From an uncultured Clostridia bacterium (GTDB lineage: Bacteria > Bacillota > Clostridia > UBA1381), in the NCBI GenBank assembly GCA_934476075.1, contig CAKSNH010000018.1, positions 1-42,816 on the forward strand: a stretch of DNA of 42,816 bases, read 5' to 3'. Positions 24,658 to 33,308 of the stretch are shown here, one piece after another. The position numbers were made by a program, and so were the translations under genes. Within the stretch, counting starts at the first letter, position 1; each line of letters starts with the position of its first letter. The notes beneath the pieces are model-generated. The model worked only from the letters and a program-made list of their open reading frames with translations. It was not told the DNA's origin and searched no databases.

Positions 24658-25512
24658 ATGAAAAAAATATTGTTTCGATTATTAAAAATTTTATTGTGTA
24701 TAGTATTGATTGTATCAGCTGCTTTTGGGTGGAATTTATACGACATAAATCATATAAGAATAAACAATTATGAATTGTATTCGGCAAAACTGCCGAGCAA
24801 TTTTAATCAGTATAGAATTGCATTTATATCGGATTTCCACAATGCGGAATATTACGAGCAGCTGACCCAAAAGGTAAGCTCGCAGTCGCCCGATGTGATA
24901 TTGGTGGGCGGAGATATGGTAAATTTGGACGAGCAGACGTATGACAATACCATTGCATTGTTTAAGGGATTGGTGAATATTGCACCGGTGTATATGGTAA
25001 TGGGCAATCATGAGATTTACCATGATAAATTGGAACAGTTAAAAGTGGATTTTGGGAATTTGGGTGTGCATTTTTTGAATAATCAAAGCACAAAATTATA
25101 CAAAGACGCAGCGTATATTTCTTTATACGGATTTAAAGACCCGGCAATACCCGACGAGGATATAACCAAACCGAATATGCTGAAAAAGCAGCTGGACACG
25201 GCAAAATACGGTGTGGATACAAATACATTCAGTCTGATGGTTATGCACAGGGCGAATATGTTTGATGTAACATACGATTTGGGATATGATTTGACTTTGG
25301 CGGGACATATACACGGCGGAGTTATACGTTTGCCGATTGTCGGCGGAGTGCTTACTCCGGAACGTGACCAATGGTTTCCGAATTATACAAAGGGAATGTA
25401 TTATCTGGGCAAGTCGAAAATGATTGTCAGTGCCGGTTTGGATAAACAGAAAGCAAAACCGAGATTTTTCAATCCGCCGGAATTGGTTATGATTACACTA
25501 AAAAAAGGGTAG
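24658..25512 (+). CDS. Membrane-anchored metallophosphoesterase (YkuE-like)
   Basis: A 284-aa calcineurin-type phosphoesterase with one N-terminal membrane segment (about 5-24), so the catalytic domain is probably outside the cell. Metal-site motifs in order are SDFHNAE (DxH, with Asp at about 55), VGGDMVN, MGNHEIYHD, VMHRANMF and AGHIHGGV. This complete set means an active di-metal enzyme. YkuE-type relatives are exported phosphoesterases. Substrate here is unknown; its place inside the polysaccharide cluster suggests a phosphodiester or polyprenyl-phosphate of the polymer pathway. GGAG lies 7 nt before the ATG. Confidence 0.85.
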   Translation: MKKILFRLLKILLCIVLIVSAAFGWNLYDINHIRINNYELYSAKLPSNFNQYRIAFISDFHNAEYYEQLTQKVSSQSPDVILVGGDMVNLDEQTYDNTIALFKGLVNIAPVYMVMGNHEIYHDKLEQLKVDFGNLGVHFLNNQSTKLYKDAAYISLYGFKDPAIPDEDITKPNMLKKQLDTAKYGVDTNTFSLMVMHRANMFDVTYDLGYDLTLAGHIHGGVIRLPIVGGVLTPERDQWFPNYTKGMYYLGKSKMIVSAGLDKQKAKPRFFNPPELVMITLKKG

Positions 25513-25520
25513 GTGATAAT

Positions 25521-26468
25521 ATGCCTGTATTGAGCATTATTGTGCCGATTTACAATACCGAAAAATATTTGCGTGAGTGCGTGGACAGCATATTGAACCA
25601 GTCCTTTGGTGATTTTGAATTGATATTGGTAGATGACGGTTCTGCGGACAAGAGTGCGGATATATGTGAGGAATATCAAAGAAAAGATGATAGAATTGTT
25701 TTTGTAAAAAAAGAGAACGGCGGTATTTCATCGGCAAGAAATGCGGGTATAAATATGGCAAGGGGAGAATACTTGATTTTCTGCGACAGTGATGATACAA
25801 TGACAGACAGAGCATTGGAAATTATTATGCCGTATGTTATGGAAAATGATTTTGACGTGACAATGTGCACATATATTTTAGATTACTGCGACGGTACAGC
25901 ACCTGAGATTGAACAGGCTGACTATGACGAATCGCAATGCAGAAATAAATGCGAAATACTCACGCTTTATATGAGTGGGATAGCTCCGTGGTCAGCGTGT
26001 AGGAATGTGATACGGCGAAAACTGGTCGAAGAAAACAAGCTTCATTATGACGAAAATATCAAGGCTGCGGAGGACTGCGATTTTTATTTTAATTTATGCA
26101 AGGCTGCGGATAAATTCGGCAGTATAAATCAGCCTATCATAAAGTATCGCACAGTCAGGGAAAATTCCATAAGCAATACATACAATAAAGAGAATATCGA
26201 GAGCATAAGCAGGGAATATGATAAATGGATAAAATATTTTCGTGATATTTACGGCAACGAGGCAAAGGGAATTTTAAGCGGATTTGCAAATTATTATTAC
26301 TATTTTATAATAAGAGTGCTTAAATCGGGCAGCAAAGAGGCTGCCGCCGTATGCGATAAATATAAAGGCATATTGAAATATGTTACAGGATGGAAAAAGA
26401 AAATTATAAGAACCTATTATAATATATTCGGTGTGGAGAAAGGTATTATTTTGTTTAGGGGGAAGTAA
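25521..26468 (+). CDS. Glycosyltransferase family 2
   Basis: A 315-aa GT-A glycosyltransferase. The start has IVPIYNTEKYL and VDSILNQSFGDFELILVDDGS (nucleotide-binding), GISSARNAG, and the metal-binding CDSDDT near residue 92. EDCDFYFNL further on is the usual catalytic-acid segment. The C-terminal ~100 residues are alpha-helical and basic. It probably adds a further sugar to the repeat unit. The ribosome-binding site (AGGTGAT) lies just after the stop of the phosphoesterase gene, 8 bp away, and the next gene begins 4 bp after this one. Confidence 0.88.
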   Translation: MPVLSIIVPIYNTEKYLRECVDSILNQSFGDFELILVDDGSADKSADICEEYQRKDDRIVFVKKENGGISSARNAGINMARGEYLIFCDSDDTMTDRALEIIMPYVMENDFDVTMCTYILDYCDGTAPEIEQADYDESQCRNKCEILTLYMSGIAPWSACRNVIRRKLVEENKLHYDENIKAAEDCDFYFNLCKAADKFGSINQPIIKYRTVRENSISNTYNKENIESISREYDKWIKYFRDIYGNEAKGILSGFANYYYYFIIRVLKSGSKEAAAVCDKYKGILKYVTGWKKKIIRTYYNIFGVEKGIILFRGK

Positions 26469-26472
26469 ACAA

Positions 26473-27549
26473 ATGCTGGTTTTGGTACAAGCGTATACCA
26501 AACTGAATGTCGGCGATGATTTATTTTTACATACTATATTTTCCAGATATCCCGATGTTGATTTTGAGATAAATGTATATGATGAATTTTATGCCGATTA
26601 CAGAAGATTTGTATTGGCATACAGGAATGTAAGTGTAAACAACCGACACAGTTTATGGTACAGAATAAAACGAAAAATGGGAATTGTGGGGATAGATTCA
26701 AGCGTGATTTCAAAGTATGACGCAGTGGTGCATATTGCCGGTTCTATTTTCATGGAAAATTCCGAAAATTCCGAATACGACATTATACAGGAAAAAGAAG
26801 TGGATTTTTTTGCCGGCAGCAGTATACCTGTGTATTTTTTAAGCTGCAATTTTGGACCGTATTACACTCAGGAATATAAAAAACGCAAGGAAAATATGTT
26901 CAGAAAATGTGCTGATGTATGTTTCAGGGACAAGTATTCATATGAACTTTTTGCACACTTGCCGAATGTGAGGTATGCACCCGACGCTGTTTTTTCGGCA
27001 AATATAAAACCGGCATACAGCAGAAAAAATACATTGGGAATATCGGTGATAAATCTGTCGGTACGCCCGAAATTGCGTAAGTTTGCAACAGATTATAAAA
27101 ATCTTATTATAAAAATTGCGAAAAATTATCTTATGGACGGATATGATGTATATTTGTTTGCGTTCTGCGAATTTGAGGGCGATACACAGGCGGCACAGGA
27201 GATATTTGAAACATTGATAAGATACGGCGTAGAGGATAAAGTGCATATTGTAAATTATAACGGCAGACTGGAAGGATTTTTGAACACATATTTATCGATG
27301 GAACAGGCGGTGTGTACACGTTTTCACAGTATGGTGCTGTCTGCTGCGGCAAATATGCCTATGCTGCCGCTGATATATTCGGGTAAGGTTTCAAATGTGA
27401 TATATGACTTGGATTTGTGCAGTCATGTGTTGCAGATAAATGATTTGTGGGGCAATGATGAGATGAACAGTCCCGTAAATATGCGTAATATAAACAGAGC
27501 GGCGAATGATACTTTTGCGGTTTTGGATAAAATATTAAATGATGGATAG
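26473..27549 (+). CDS. Polysaccharide pyruvyl transferase
   Basis: A 358-aa PF04230 enzyme that transfers pyruvate from PEP to a sugar as a ketal. N-terminal KLNVGDDLFLHTIFSRYP matches the family's opening motif, VHIAGSIF follows, and the C-terminal half has CTRFHSMVLSAAANMPMLPL, the conserved 'RxH' region of CsaB-like enzymes. ATG 26473 with AGGGGGAAG upstream is the likely start; the frame also runs back into the end of the GT2 gene. CsaB-type pyruvylation of a wall polymer is what SLH domains bind, and an SLH protein is encoded 8 kb downstream. It is the last gene of the cluster. Confidence 0.85.
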   Translation: MLVLVQAYTKLNVGDDLFLHTIFSRYPDVDFEINVYDEFYADYRRFVLAYRNVSVNNRHSLWYRIKRKMGIVGIDSSVISKYDAVVHIAGSIFMENSENSEYDIIQEKEVDFFAGSSIPVYFLSCNFGPYYTQEYKKRKENMFRKCADVCFRDKYSYELFAHLPNVRYAPDAVFSANIKPAYSRKNTLGISVINLSVRPKLRKFATDYKNLIIKIAKNYLMDGYDVYLFAFCEFEGDTQAAQEIFETLIRYGVEDKVHIVNYNGRLEGFLNTYLSMEQAVCTRFHSMVLSAAANMPMLPLIYSGKVSNVIYDLDLCSHVLQINDLWGNDEMNSPVNMRNINRAANDTFAVLDKILNDG

Positions 27550-27559
27550 GAAAAAATGC

Positions 27560-27592
27560 AGAAAAGGTGATAATAAGCCTTTTCTTTTTTTT
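27560..27592 (+). terminator. Intrinsic terminator of the polysaccharide cluster
   Basis: AGAAAAGG (27560-27567) pairs with CCTTTTCT (27578-27585), followed by a run of T (27586-27592). Confidence 0.85.
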
Positions 27593-27596
27593 AGTT

Positions 27597-27625
27597 TTGT
27601 GATAAAATAGTATATTATGTATTAA
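27597..27625 (+). promoter_or_regulatory. Promoter for aroB
   Basis: TTGTGA (27597-27602), 17-bp spacer, TATTAA (27620-27625), directly after the cluster terminator and 21 bp before the aroB start codon. Confidence 0.45.
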
Positions 27626-27645
27626 ATAAAAAAGGACTGATATAA

Positions 27646-28725
27646 TTGGAAAAATTAAAAGTTAATTTGGACGAAAATTCTTATAATATATTGTTTTCAG
27701 ACAATTTTGACGGTTTGGGCGAGGCTTTGGGAGATATTGATGCTCCGAAAAAATTGCTTATAGTAACAGATACCAATGTTGCACCGCTGTATGCGGAACA
27801 GGTGAAAAGTATATTGGACGAGAACGGCTATGACACAGCAGTACATATATTTGAGGCGGGCGAGAAGAATAAAAATATGAATTCAATCCTTGGAATATGT
27901 CAAGCGTGCATTGACCATAAGATGGACAGAAAAAGCATGATAATCGCATTGGGCGGCGGTGTAGTCGGCGATATGGCAGGATTTGCGGCGGCTATATATA
28001 TGCGTGGCATACGCTTTGTGCAAGTGCCGACAACACTTTTATCACAGTCCGATTCGAGCGTCGGCGGAAAAACGGGTGTTGATTTTGCCGAAAGCAAGAA
28101 TATTTTGGGTGCATTTCATCAGCCTAAATTGGTGTATATAAATGTGTCTACACTAAAAACATTGCCTGAGGAAGAATTTGTATCGGGAATGGGTGAAGTG
28201 GTTAAGCACGGAGTTATATATGACAGCAAGTTTTTTGAATATTTAAAGGATAATTATAAAAAGATAAAACGTTTGGACGAAGAAACATTGATAAATATGG
28301 CAAAGAAGAATTGTTCGATAAAAGCAGATGTCGTTATGCAGGACGAAAAAGAAAGCGGACTTCGTGCAATCCTTAATTTCGGACATACGATAGGTCATGC
28401 GGCGGAGGGTGCGTTTAACTTTACCATGACGCACGGTGCCTGCGTAGGCTTGGGAATGTGTGCGGCAAGCTATATTGCGTTCAGACGCAGTATGCTCAGC
28501 GGAAATGAGCTGCATGAAATAGAAAACGTAAATAAAATTTACAAGCTGCCTATCAGAGCAAAGATTGAAAATGTGGACAGGCTGTTGGAGCTTATGCAGA
28601 ATGATAAAAAGAAGGCAGACGGAAAGCTGAAATTTGTATTGCCGACAGAGATAGGTAAGGTTGTAATTGTGGACGACGTGACTGCCGAGGAGATTGACTC
28701 GGCGATTGAATATATAAACAAATAG
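27646..28725 (+). CDS. aroB: 3-dehydroquinate synthase
   Basis: This enzyme converts DAHP to 3-dehydroquinate, step two of the shikimate pathway, using NAD and a divalent metal. It has 359 aa, as usual. Visible are ALGGGVVGDMAGF (NAD), QVPTTLLSQSDSSVGGKTGVDF, GMGEVVKHGVI (metal Glu and Lys), and FGHTIGHAAEG with the metal His residues. The family includes other sugar-phosphate cyclases, but the SSVGGKT motif favours dehydroquinate synthase. It starts with TTG, supported by AAGGA 9 nt upstream. Other aro genes are absent from the window. lspA follows 13 bp later. Confidence 0.93.
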   Translation: MEKLKVNLDENSYNILFSDNFDGLGEALGDIDAPKKLLIVTDTNVAPLYAEQVKSILDENGYDTAVHIFEAGEKNKNMNSILGICQACIDHKMDRKSMIIALGGGVVGDMAGFAAAIYMRGIRFVQVPTTLLSQSDSSVGGKTGVDFAESKNILGAFHQPKLVYINVSTLKTLPEEEFVSGMGEVVKHGVIYDSKFFEYLKDNYKKIKRLDEETLINMAKKNCSIKADVVMQDEKESGLRAILNFGHTIGHAAEGAFNFTMTHGACVGLGMCAASYIAFRRSMLSGNELHEIENVNKIYKLPIRAKIENVDRLLELMQNDKKKADGKLKFVLPTEIGKVVIVDDVTAEEIDSAIEYINK

Positions 28726-28738
28726 AGAGGTAAGCGGA

Positions 28739-29197
28739 ATGATTTTATGGGGTTTGATAGCGGTATTGATAATTGCGTTAGACCAAATTACAAAATATTT
28801 GGTTATAAATAATATTGGGCCGAATGATACTGTTACAGTTATAAAAAATGTTTTTGAATTTGTGTATGTGAAAAATACGGGCGGAGCATTCAGTATATTA
28901 AACAATGCCACATGGCTCTTGTCGATTGTATCAATAATATTCTGTATCGGCGTGGTTGTTTATTTTATAAAGGTAAAGCCGAAAGAAAAAAATATTTGTC
29001 TGGCACTGAGCATGATGTTTGCGGGTGCGTTGGGTAATGCGATTGACAGGATTTTCAGAGGATTTGTGGTTGATTTTATAAAAACGTCATTTATCAATTT
29101 CCCTGTATTCAACGTAGCGGATATTGCGATTACGGTGGGAGCGGTTATATTGGTTGCAAAAATGGTGTTTTTCGATAACACAAAGAATTTAAAATAG
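28739..29197 (+). CDS. lspA: Lipoprotein signal peptidase (signal peptidase II)
   Basis: A 152-aa membrane aspartyl protease with four transmembrane segments that cleaves prolipoprotein signal peptides before the lipidated Cys. Conserved boxes are DQITKYLV, KNTGGAFS, the first catalytic Asp in NAIDRIFRG (Asp103) and the second in FNVADIAI (Asp128). The charged C-terminus is short. Co-transcribed with aroB upstream and the pseudouridine synthase downstream, an lspA-rluD pairing common in Firmicutes. Confidence 0.95.
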   Translation: MILWGLIAVLIIALDQITKYLVINNIGPNDTVTVIKNVFEFVYVKNTGGAFSILNNATWLLSIVSIIFCIGVVVYFIKVKPKEKNICLALSMMFAGALGNAIDRIFRGFVVDFIKTSFINFPVFNVADIAITVGAVILVAKMVFFDNTKNLK

Positions 29198-29206
29198 GAG
29201 TGTTAA

Positions 29207-30136
29207 ATGGAACATTTGGTTATTACCGCCGAGGAAAATGCGGCAAATGAGCGTTTGGACAAGTTTTTGAGTGATAATATTGACGGTATTTCACGCTCTT
29301 ATGCGGCAAAATTGATTACAGACGGCATGGTTTGCATAAACGGCAAAAACGCTGAAAAAAAGTATAAAATTAAGGGCGGAGAATTGATAGAGGTTGACGT
29401 TCCGGAGCCTGAAAATATAGAGGTTTTGCCAGAGGATATACCGCTTGACATTGTGTATGAGGATAAAGACTTGATTGTGGTGAACAAACCGCAGGGAATG
29501 GTGGTGCATCCGGCGGCGGGAAATTATAACGGTACGCTGGTTAATGCACTGATGTATCACTGCGGTGATGAATTGTCGGCAATAAACGGGGTTATCAGAC
29601 CGGGCATTGTGCACAGGATTGATAAGGATACGGCAGGCTTGCTTGTCGTGGCGAAAAATAATGAGGCACATCTGAAATTATCCGAACAGCTTAAAGAACG
29701 CAAGGCAGTGAGAAAATATTGGGCACTGGTGAACGGGAATATCAAAGAGGACAGCGGAACGGTCAACAAGCCTATTGCACGCAGCAGCAGCGACAGAAAG
29801 AAGATGGCGATAGTTCCGGGCGGACGTGAGGCGGTGACGCACTATAATGTGTTGGAGCGGTTCGGACAGTATACATTGGTTGAGTGTATATTGGAAACGG
29901 GCAGAACACATCAGATAAGAGTGCATATGGCATCGATAAACCACAGTTTGGTCGGCGACAAGACCTATGGAATAAAGAAAGAAAAATTTAATCTGACGGG
30001 ACAGCTTTTGTTTGCGAAAACTATCGGATTTGTGCATCCCGGCACAGGCGAGTTTATGCAGTTTGAGGCTGATATACCCGATTATTTTAATGAAGTTTTG
30101 GTAAAACTTCGCAGAGAATTAAAAAGCGATTATTAA
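29207..30136 (+). CDS. rluD: Large-subunit rRNA pseudouridine synthase (RluD family)
   Basis: A 309-aa protein with an N-terminal S4 RNA-binding domain (about 15-75; ERLDKFLSDN, SRSYAAKLI) and the RluA/RluD catalytic domain. HRIDKDTAGLLVVAKN holds the catalytic Asp (Asp139). VVNKPQGMVVHP and LETGRTHQIRVHM are further family motifs. RluD modifies helix 69 of 23S rRNA, and this RluD-like gene probably does the same, although YlyB-type Firmicute homologues are less well studied. The ribosome-binding site AGGAG lies after lspA, 9 bp away. The transcript may end or continue across a 99-bp gap to ddl. Confidence 0.9.
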   Translation: MEHLVITAEENAANERLDKFLSDNIDGISRSYAAKLITDGMVCINGKNAEKKYKIKGGELIEVDVPEPENIEVLPEDIPLDIVYEDKDLIVVNKPQGMVVHPAAGNYNGTLVNALMYHCGDELSAINGVIRPGIVHRIDKDTAGLLVVAKNNEAHLKLSEQLKERKAVRKYWALVNGNIKEDSGTVNKPIARSSSDRKKMAIVPGGREAVTHYNVLERFGQYTLVECILETGRTHQIRVHMASINHSLVGDKTYGIKKEKFNLTGQLLFAKTIGFVHPGTGEFMQFEADIPDYFNEVLVKLRRELKSDY

Positions 30137-30163
30137 TATTTTATAAATTTCATGTTATAACTA

Positions 30164-30192
30164 TTGCAATTATTGAGTAGAAATAGTATGAT
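30164..30192 (+). promoter_or_regulatory. Promoter for ddl
   Basis: TTGCAA (30164-30169), 17-bp spacer, TATGAT (30187-30192). It lies within an in-frame upstream extension of the ddl ORF, supporting the internal GTG start. Confidence 0.6.
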
Positions 30193-30235
30193 AGAATTAT
30201 TGATTAATGTCAATTCAGAAAGAGGGACTTTGAAA

Positions 30236-31306
30236 GTGGAGAATAAACAAAATATATGCGTAATTTTCGGCGGTAAATCACCTGAACATGAGGTTTCATG
30301 CCGTTCGGCGGTGTCGGTTATAGATAATTTGGATAAAGAAAAATATAATATTACAAAAGTGGGTATCACAAAAGAGGGCGAATGGTTCTTGTACAGCGGC
30401 AGCAATGACAGAATTTTTGACGATACATGGAACACGGATACTGATAATTTGAAAAAGGCTGTTATTTCACCCGATATGAAGGATAAAGCACTTTTGGTGT
30501 TCACGGATAAGGTGGAAAAGGTTCACCCTGACGTGGTGTTCCCTGTTTTGCACGGTGAATACGGGGAGGACGGTACAATACAAGGTTTGCTTGAAATGTC
30601 CGGAATAAAATATGTGGGTACGGGTGTACTTGCATCGGCTGTCGGCATGGATAAGACATATGCAAAAATAGTGTTCCAAAATGCGGGAATACCGCAGGCT
30701 GACTGGGTTACATTTGAAACTTGCGATATGGATAAATTGGACGAAACAATGGATTTGATTGAGTCGAAATTGGGTTATCCGTGCTTTATAAAGCCTGCAA
30801 ATACAGGTTCTTCTGTCGGTGTCGGCAAGGCGAGAACAAGGGAGGAGCTTAAAGCGGCTATTGAAAATGCGGCTAAGTTTGACAGAAAGATTTTGATTGA
30901 AGAAAATATTGAGGGACATGAAGTGGAATGTTCCGTTTTGGGTAATTTTGAACCGAAAGCGGGCGAGGTAGGAGAGATTTTGCCGACAGCGGACTTCTAT
31001 GATTATGACGCAAAATATAAGGATAATTCGACAAAACTTCAAATTCCGGCAGAATTAGATGCGGATATTAAAGAGAAAATCAGAGAATATGCGGTGAAAG
31101 CATTCAGAGCGATTGACGGTATGGGTCTTACCCGTGCGGATTTCTTTGTAAAATATAAGGATAATTCGGTTGTGCTTAATGAAGTGAACACAATGCCGGG
31201 ATTTACAAGCATCAGTATGTATCCTAAGCTGTGGGAAGCTGCCGGATTGGGATATTCCGATTTACTTGATGAGCTGATTAAATTGGCAAAAAACAGAGTT
31301 AAATAA
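30236..31306 (+). CDS. ddl: D-alanine--D-alanine ligase
   Basis: An ATP-grasp enzyme that joins two D-Ala for the peptidoglycan stem. From GTG 30236 it has 356 aa; AGAGGG lies upstream at suitable spacing, and the frame upstream covers a promoter. Motifs are VIFGGKSPEHEVS, KTYAKIVFQNAGIP, CFIKPANTGSSVGV, EENIEGHEVECSVLG, the omega-loop FYDYDAKY, and VLNEVNTMPGFT. The Tyr in AKY is the residue of D-Ala-D-Ala enzymes rather than VanA-type D-Ala-D-Lac ligases, so vancomycin resistance is not suggested. Its stop lies next to the DUF1934 gene. Confidence 0.93.
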   Translation: MENKQNICVIFGGKSPEHEVSCRSAVSVIDNLDKEKYNITKVGITKEGEWFLYSGSNDRIFDDTWNTDTDNLKKAVISPDMKDKALLVFTDKVEKVHPDVVFPVLHGEYGEDGTIQGLLEMSGIKYVGTGVLASAVGMDKTYAKIVFQNAGIPQADWVTFETCDMDKLDETMDLIESKLGYPCFIKPANTGSSVGVGKARTREELKAAIENAAKFDRKILIEENIEGHEVECSVLGNFEPKAGEVGEILPTADFYDYDAKYKDNSTKLQIPAELDADIKEKIREYAVKAFRAIDGMGLTRADFFVKYKDNSVVLNEVNTMPGFTSISMYPKLWEAAGLGYSDLLDELIKLAKNRVK

Positions 31307-31307
31307 G

Positions 31308-31736
31308 TTGGTGAAGAGTTTGCAGAAGGAATGTAATTCAATTATAACGGTAAAAAGCCGGCAGGAGCTTGACGGAGATACTGATGAAATAGAGGTTATT
31401 TCTGAGGGAAATTTCTATTTTCAAAACGGAAAGTATTTCATTATGTATAAAGAAGATGAGTCGATGGGCAAATCTTTTTCGCTTGTTAAGGTTGACGGAA
31501 AAACCGTTACAATAAAAAGAAAAGGTGCGTACAATTCGGATTTTGTTTGTACGGAAAATAAGAAGTATTCATTCGTTTATCATATGCCGTATGGGGATAT
31601 GGCAATGGAAATTGATACAAAAAAAGTGGACGTTTCGTTGGGGGAAAACGGCGGCAGTGTTGATTTGTGCTACACGCTTGAAACAGGCGGCAATGTGCAG
31701 ACTAACAATGTCAGTATTACGGTAAGAAAAAAATAA
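31308..31736 (+). CDS. DUF1934 (YwiB-like) beta-barrel protein
   Basis: A 142-aa protein predicted to be a small beta-barrel (calycin-like), with YFQNGKYFIMYKEDE, VTIKRKGAY and YGDMAMEIDTKKVDVSL as a regular strand series ending in NVSITVRKK. This matches the DUF1934 pattern of Firmicute YwiB. No catalytic residues stand out and the function is unknown. The start is uncertain: TTG 31308, GTG 31311 and TTG 31320 are in frame, and none has a strong ribosome-binding site. It directly follows ddl, so translation is probably coupled. Confidence 0.72.
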   Translation: MVKSLQKECNSIITVKSRQELDGDTDEIEVISEGNFYFQNGKYFIMYKEDESMGKSFSLVKVDGKTVTIKRKGAYNSDFVCTENKKYSFVYHMPYGDMAMEIDTKKVDVSLGENGGSVDLCYTLETGGNVQTNNVSITVRKK

Positions 31737-31758
31737 TTATATCGAAAGAGGGATTCCA

Positions 31759-33180
31759 ATGAAATTAAAAAAAATTATAGCGTCGGTGCTTGCGTCATTG
31801 ATGCTTGCAATGCCGATTGTTTCTTTTGCGGAACTGAGCGACGAATATATTACATATGATAATATTTTAAACTTTATCGAAAAATCATATATAGATGATA
31901 CGGTGACAAAGGATAAATTGCTTGAAACGGCTTTAAGCAATTATTTAAAAGATAATCCGCAGCATTTGGTGGATTTTTTGAAAGCTACGTTTGACGGATT
32001 GGACCAATACAGTCAATTCTTTACTATGGAAGAATTTCAGAGCTTTGTTGACAATGTAAACAGTGTAATGTACGGTATTGGCGTCATTATTGAAAATAAA
32101 GCGGGATATATAACAATATCAAGCTGTGTTGAGGACGGCGGTGCGGCAAAAGCCGGTGTTCAGGTCGGCGATAAAATTATCCGTGTAAACGGTACTGATG
32201 TTGTCGGAATGAGCATTGATGCGGTCAGAGCATTGATTGTAGGTGAAAGATATACAGATGTTACTGTAACATTTTTGCGTGGTGACCAAGAGGTTGAATA
32301 TACGATAACCCGTGATGCGGTTAAAAACAATACTGTTAATTATTCAATTTTAAAGGATAAAATCGGATACATAAAAATTACCACATTTGCAGAAACGACT
32401 GCGGCAGAATTTTCGGACGCACTTGCGGCAATGGATAAAGAGGGAATAACCAATATTATTATGGATTTGAGAAACAATCCCGGCGGTTTGACAGACTCGG
32501 CTATTGATATTGCGAAAATGATAGTACCGAAGGGAGTTATAATCACTTTGGAGCATCGTCAGGAGGAAAAGAGTAAGGTTTATACATCTGATTTGGAAAA
32601 TCCGAAATATAAGTTTGCGGTTTTGATAAATGAGAATACGGCGAGTTCGTCGGAAATTTTGGCAAGTGCAATGAGCGAATCGGGAGTGGCTACGCTAATA
32701 GGTGATACTACATACGGTAAGGCGGTTGCACAGGAGGCATTTGTTGTAGCTGACGCATACGGCGGTATTAAACTGACTACCGCACATTATTTGACGAGAA
32801 ACGGCAATGCAATCGACGGCAAGGGTATTGACCCCGATATGGTTGTGCTTAATGTAAGACGTCCTGTCGATAATTCAAAATATACGCAGTTTGACTATAA
32901 GCAGAAATGCCAAGTAGGTGATACGGCACAAAATGTCAGAGCGGCGGAAGAAAGACTTAATCTGATGGGATATAATGTCGGTGAGGTCGACGATGTATTT
33001 ACCGAAGAAACCGAAAATGCGATAAAGAGATTTCAAGAGGACAAAGGACTGTTTGTATATGGTGTATTGGATATTACCACGCAGGTAAGCATCAATAATA
33101 TATTCTATAATATGCAGGAATATGTTGATAAGCAGTTTGATGCGGCATATGAGTTCTTTGGCGGTAAAGTTGAAGAATAA
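31759..33180 (+). CDS. Carboxy-terminal processing protease (S41) with peptidoglycan-binding domain
   Basis: A 473-aa exported serine protease. It has a signal peptide (about 1-25), a PDZ domain (about 95-185; AKAGVQVGDKIIRVNG) and the S41 catalytic domain. This carries the Ser in NTASSSEIL (Ser296) and the general-base Lys in TYGKAVAQ (Lys321), the 25-residue spacing of CtpA/D1-protease. The C-terminus (about 390-450) resembles a PG_binding_1 repeat (AAEERLNLMGY, FQEDKG). CtpA/CtpB relatives process exported proteins, in Bacillus during sporulation signalling. AAAGAGGG precedes the ATG. Last gene of the transcript before a terminator. Confidence 0.93.
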   Translation: MKLKKIIASVLASLMLAMPIVSFAELSDEYITYDNILNFIEKSYIDDTVTKDKLLETALSNYLKDNPQHLVDFLKATFDGLDQYSQFFTMEEFQSFVDNVNSVMYGIGVIIENKAGYITISSCVEDGGAAKAGVQVGDKIIRVNGTDVVGMSIDAVRALIVGERYTDVTVTFLRGDQEVEYTITRDAVKNNTVNYSILKDKIGYIKITTFAETTAAEFSDALAAMDKEGITNIIMDLRNNPGGLTDSAIDIAKMIVPKGVIITLEHRQEEKSKVYTSDLENPKYKFAVLINENTASSSEILASAMSESGVATLIGDTTYGKAVAQEAFVVADAYGGIKLTTAHYLTRNGNAIDGKGIDPDMVVLNVRRPVDNSKYTQFDYKQKCQVGDTAQNVRAAEERLNLMGYNVGEVDDVFTEETENAIKRFQEDKGLFVYGVLDITTQVSINNIFYNMQEYVDKQFDAAYEFFGGKVEE

Positions 33181-33190
33181 GGTTATTATA

Positions 33191-33229
33191 AAGGCGAAGA
33201 AAAGTTGAATGATTTTTCTTCGCTTTTTT
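33191..33229 (+). terminator. Intrinsic terminator after the S41 protease gene
   Basis: GCGAAGAAAA (33194-33203) pairs with TTTTCTTCGC (33214-33223) around a 10-nt loop, followed by six T. Confidence 0.88.
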
Positions 33230-33242
33230 GATGATAAATGTT

Positions 33243-33257
33243 TAACAATCATTGTTA
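33243..33257. promoter_or_regulatory. PerR/Fur-like operator before rubrerythrin
   Basis: A perfect 7-1-7 palindrome, TAACAAT-C-ATTGTTA, matches the geometry and core of the PerR box (TTATAAT-N-ATTATAA). It overlaps a possible -35 (TTGTTA, 33252-33257) paired with TAGTAT (33275-33280) at 17 bp. A repressor bound here would block transcription of rubrerythrin. Confidence 0.5.
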
Positions 33258-33308
33258 TGGGTAAATATATAATATAGTATAAATATTTATCGAAAGGTTG
33301 GATAGACG

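Noticed and set aside
28243..28911. 222-codon open frame on the minus strand across aroB and lspA
   Set aside because: It overlaps two well-supported genes, its translation has no recognisable domain, and no promoter or ribosome-binding site supports it.
30175..30194. Cluster of GAG/TAG triplets as a TRAP target near ddl
   Set aside because: Only four triplets, with irregular spacing, and they overlap the promoter rather than the transcript.
30236..31306. Ddl as a VanA-type D-Ala-D-Lac ligase
   Set aside because: The omega-loop AKY sequence is that of D-Ala-D-Ala enzymes, and no vanH or vanX neighbours exist.
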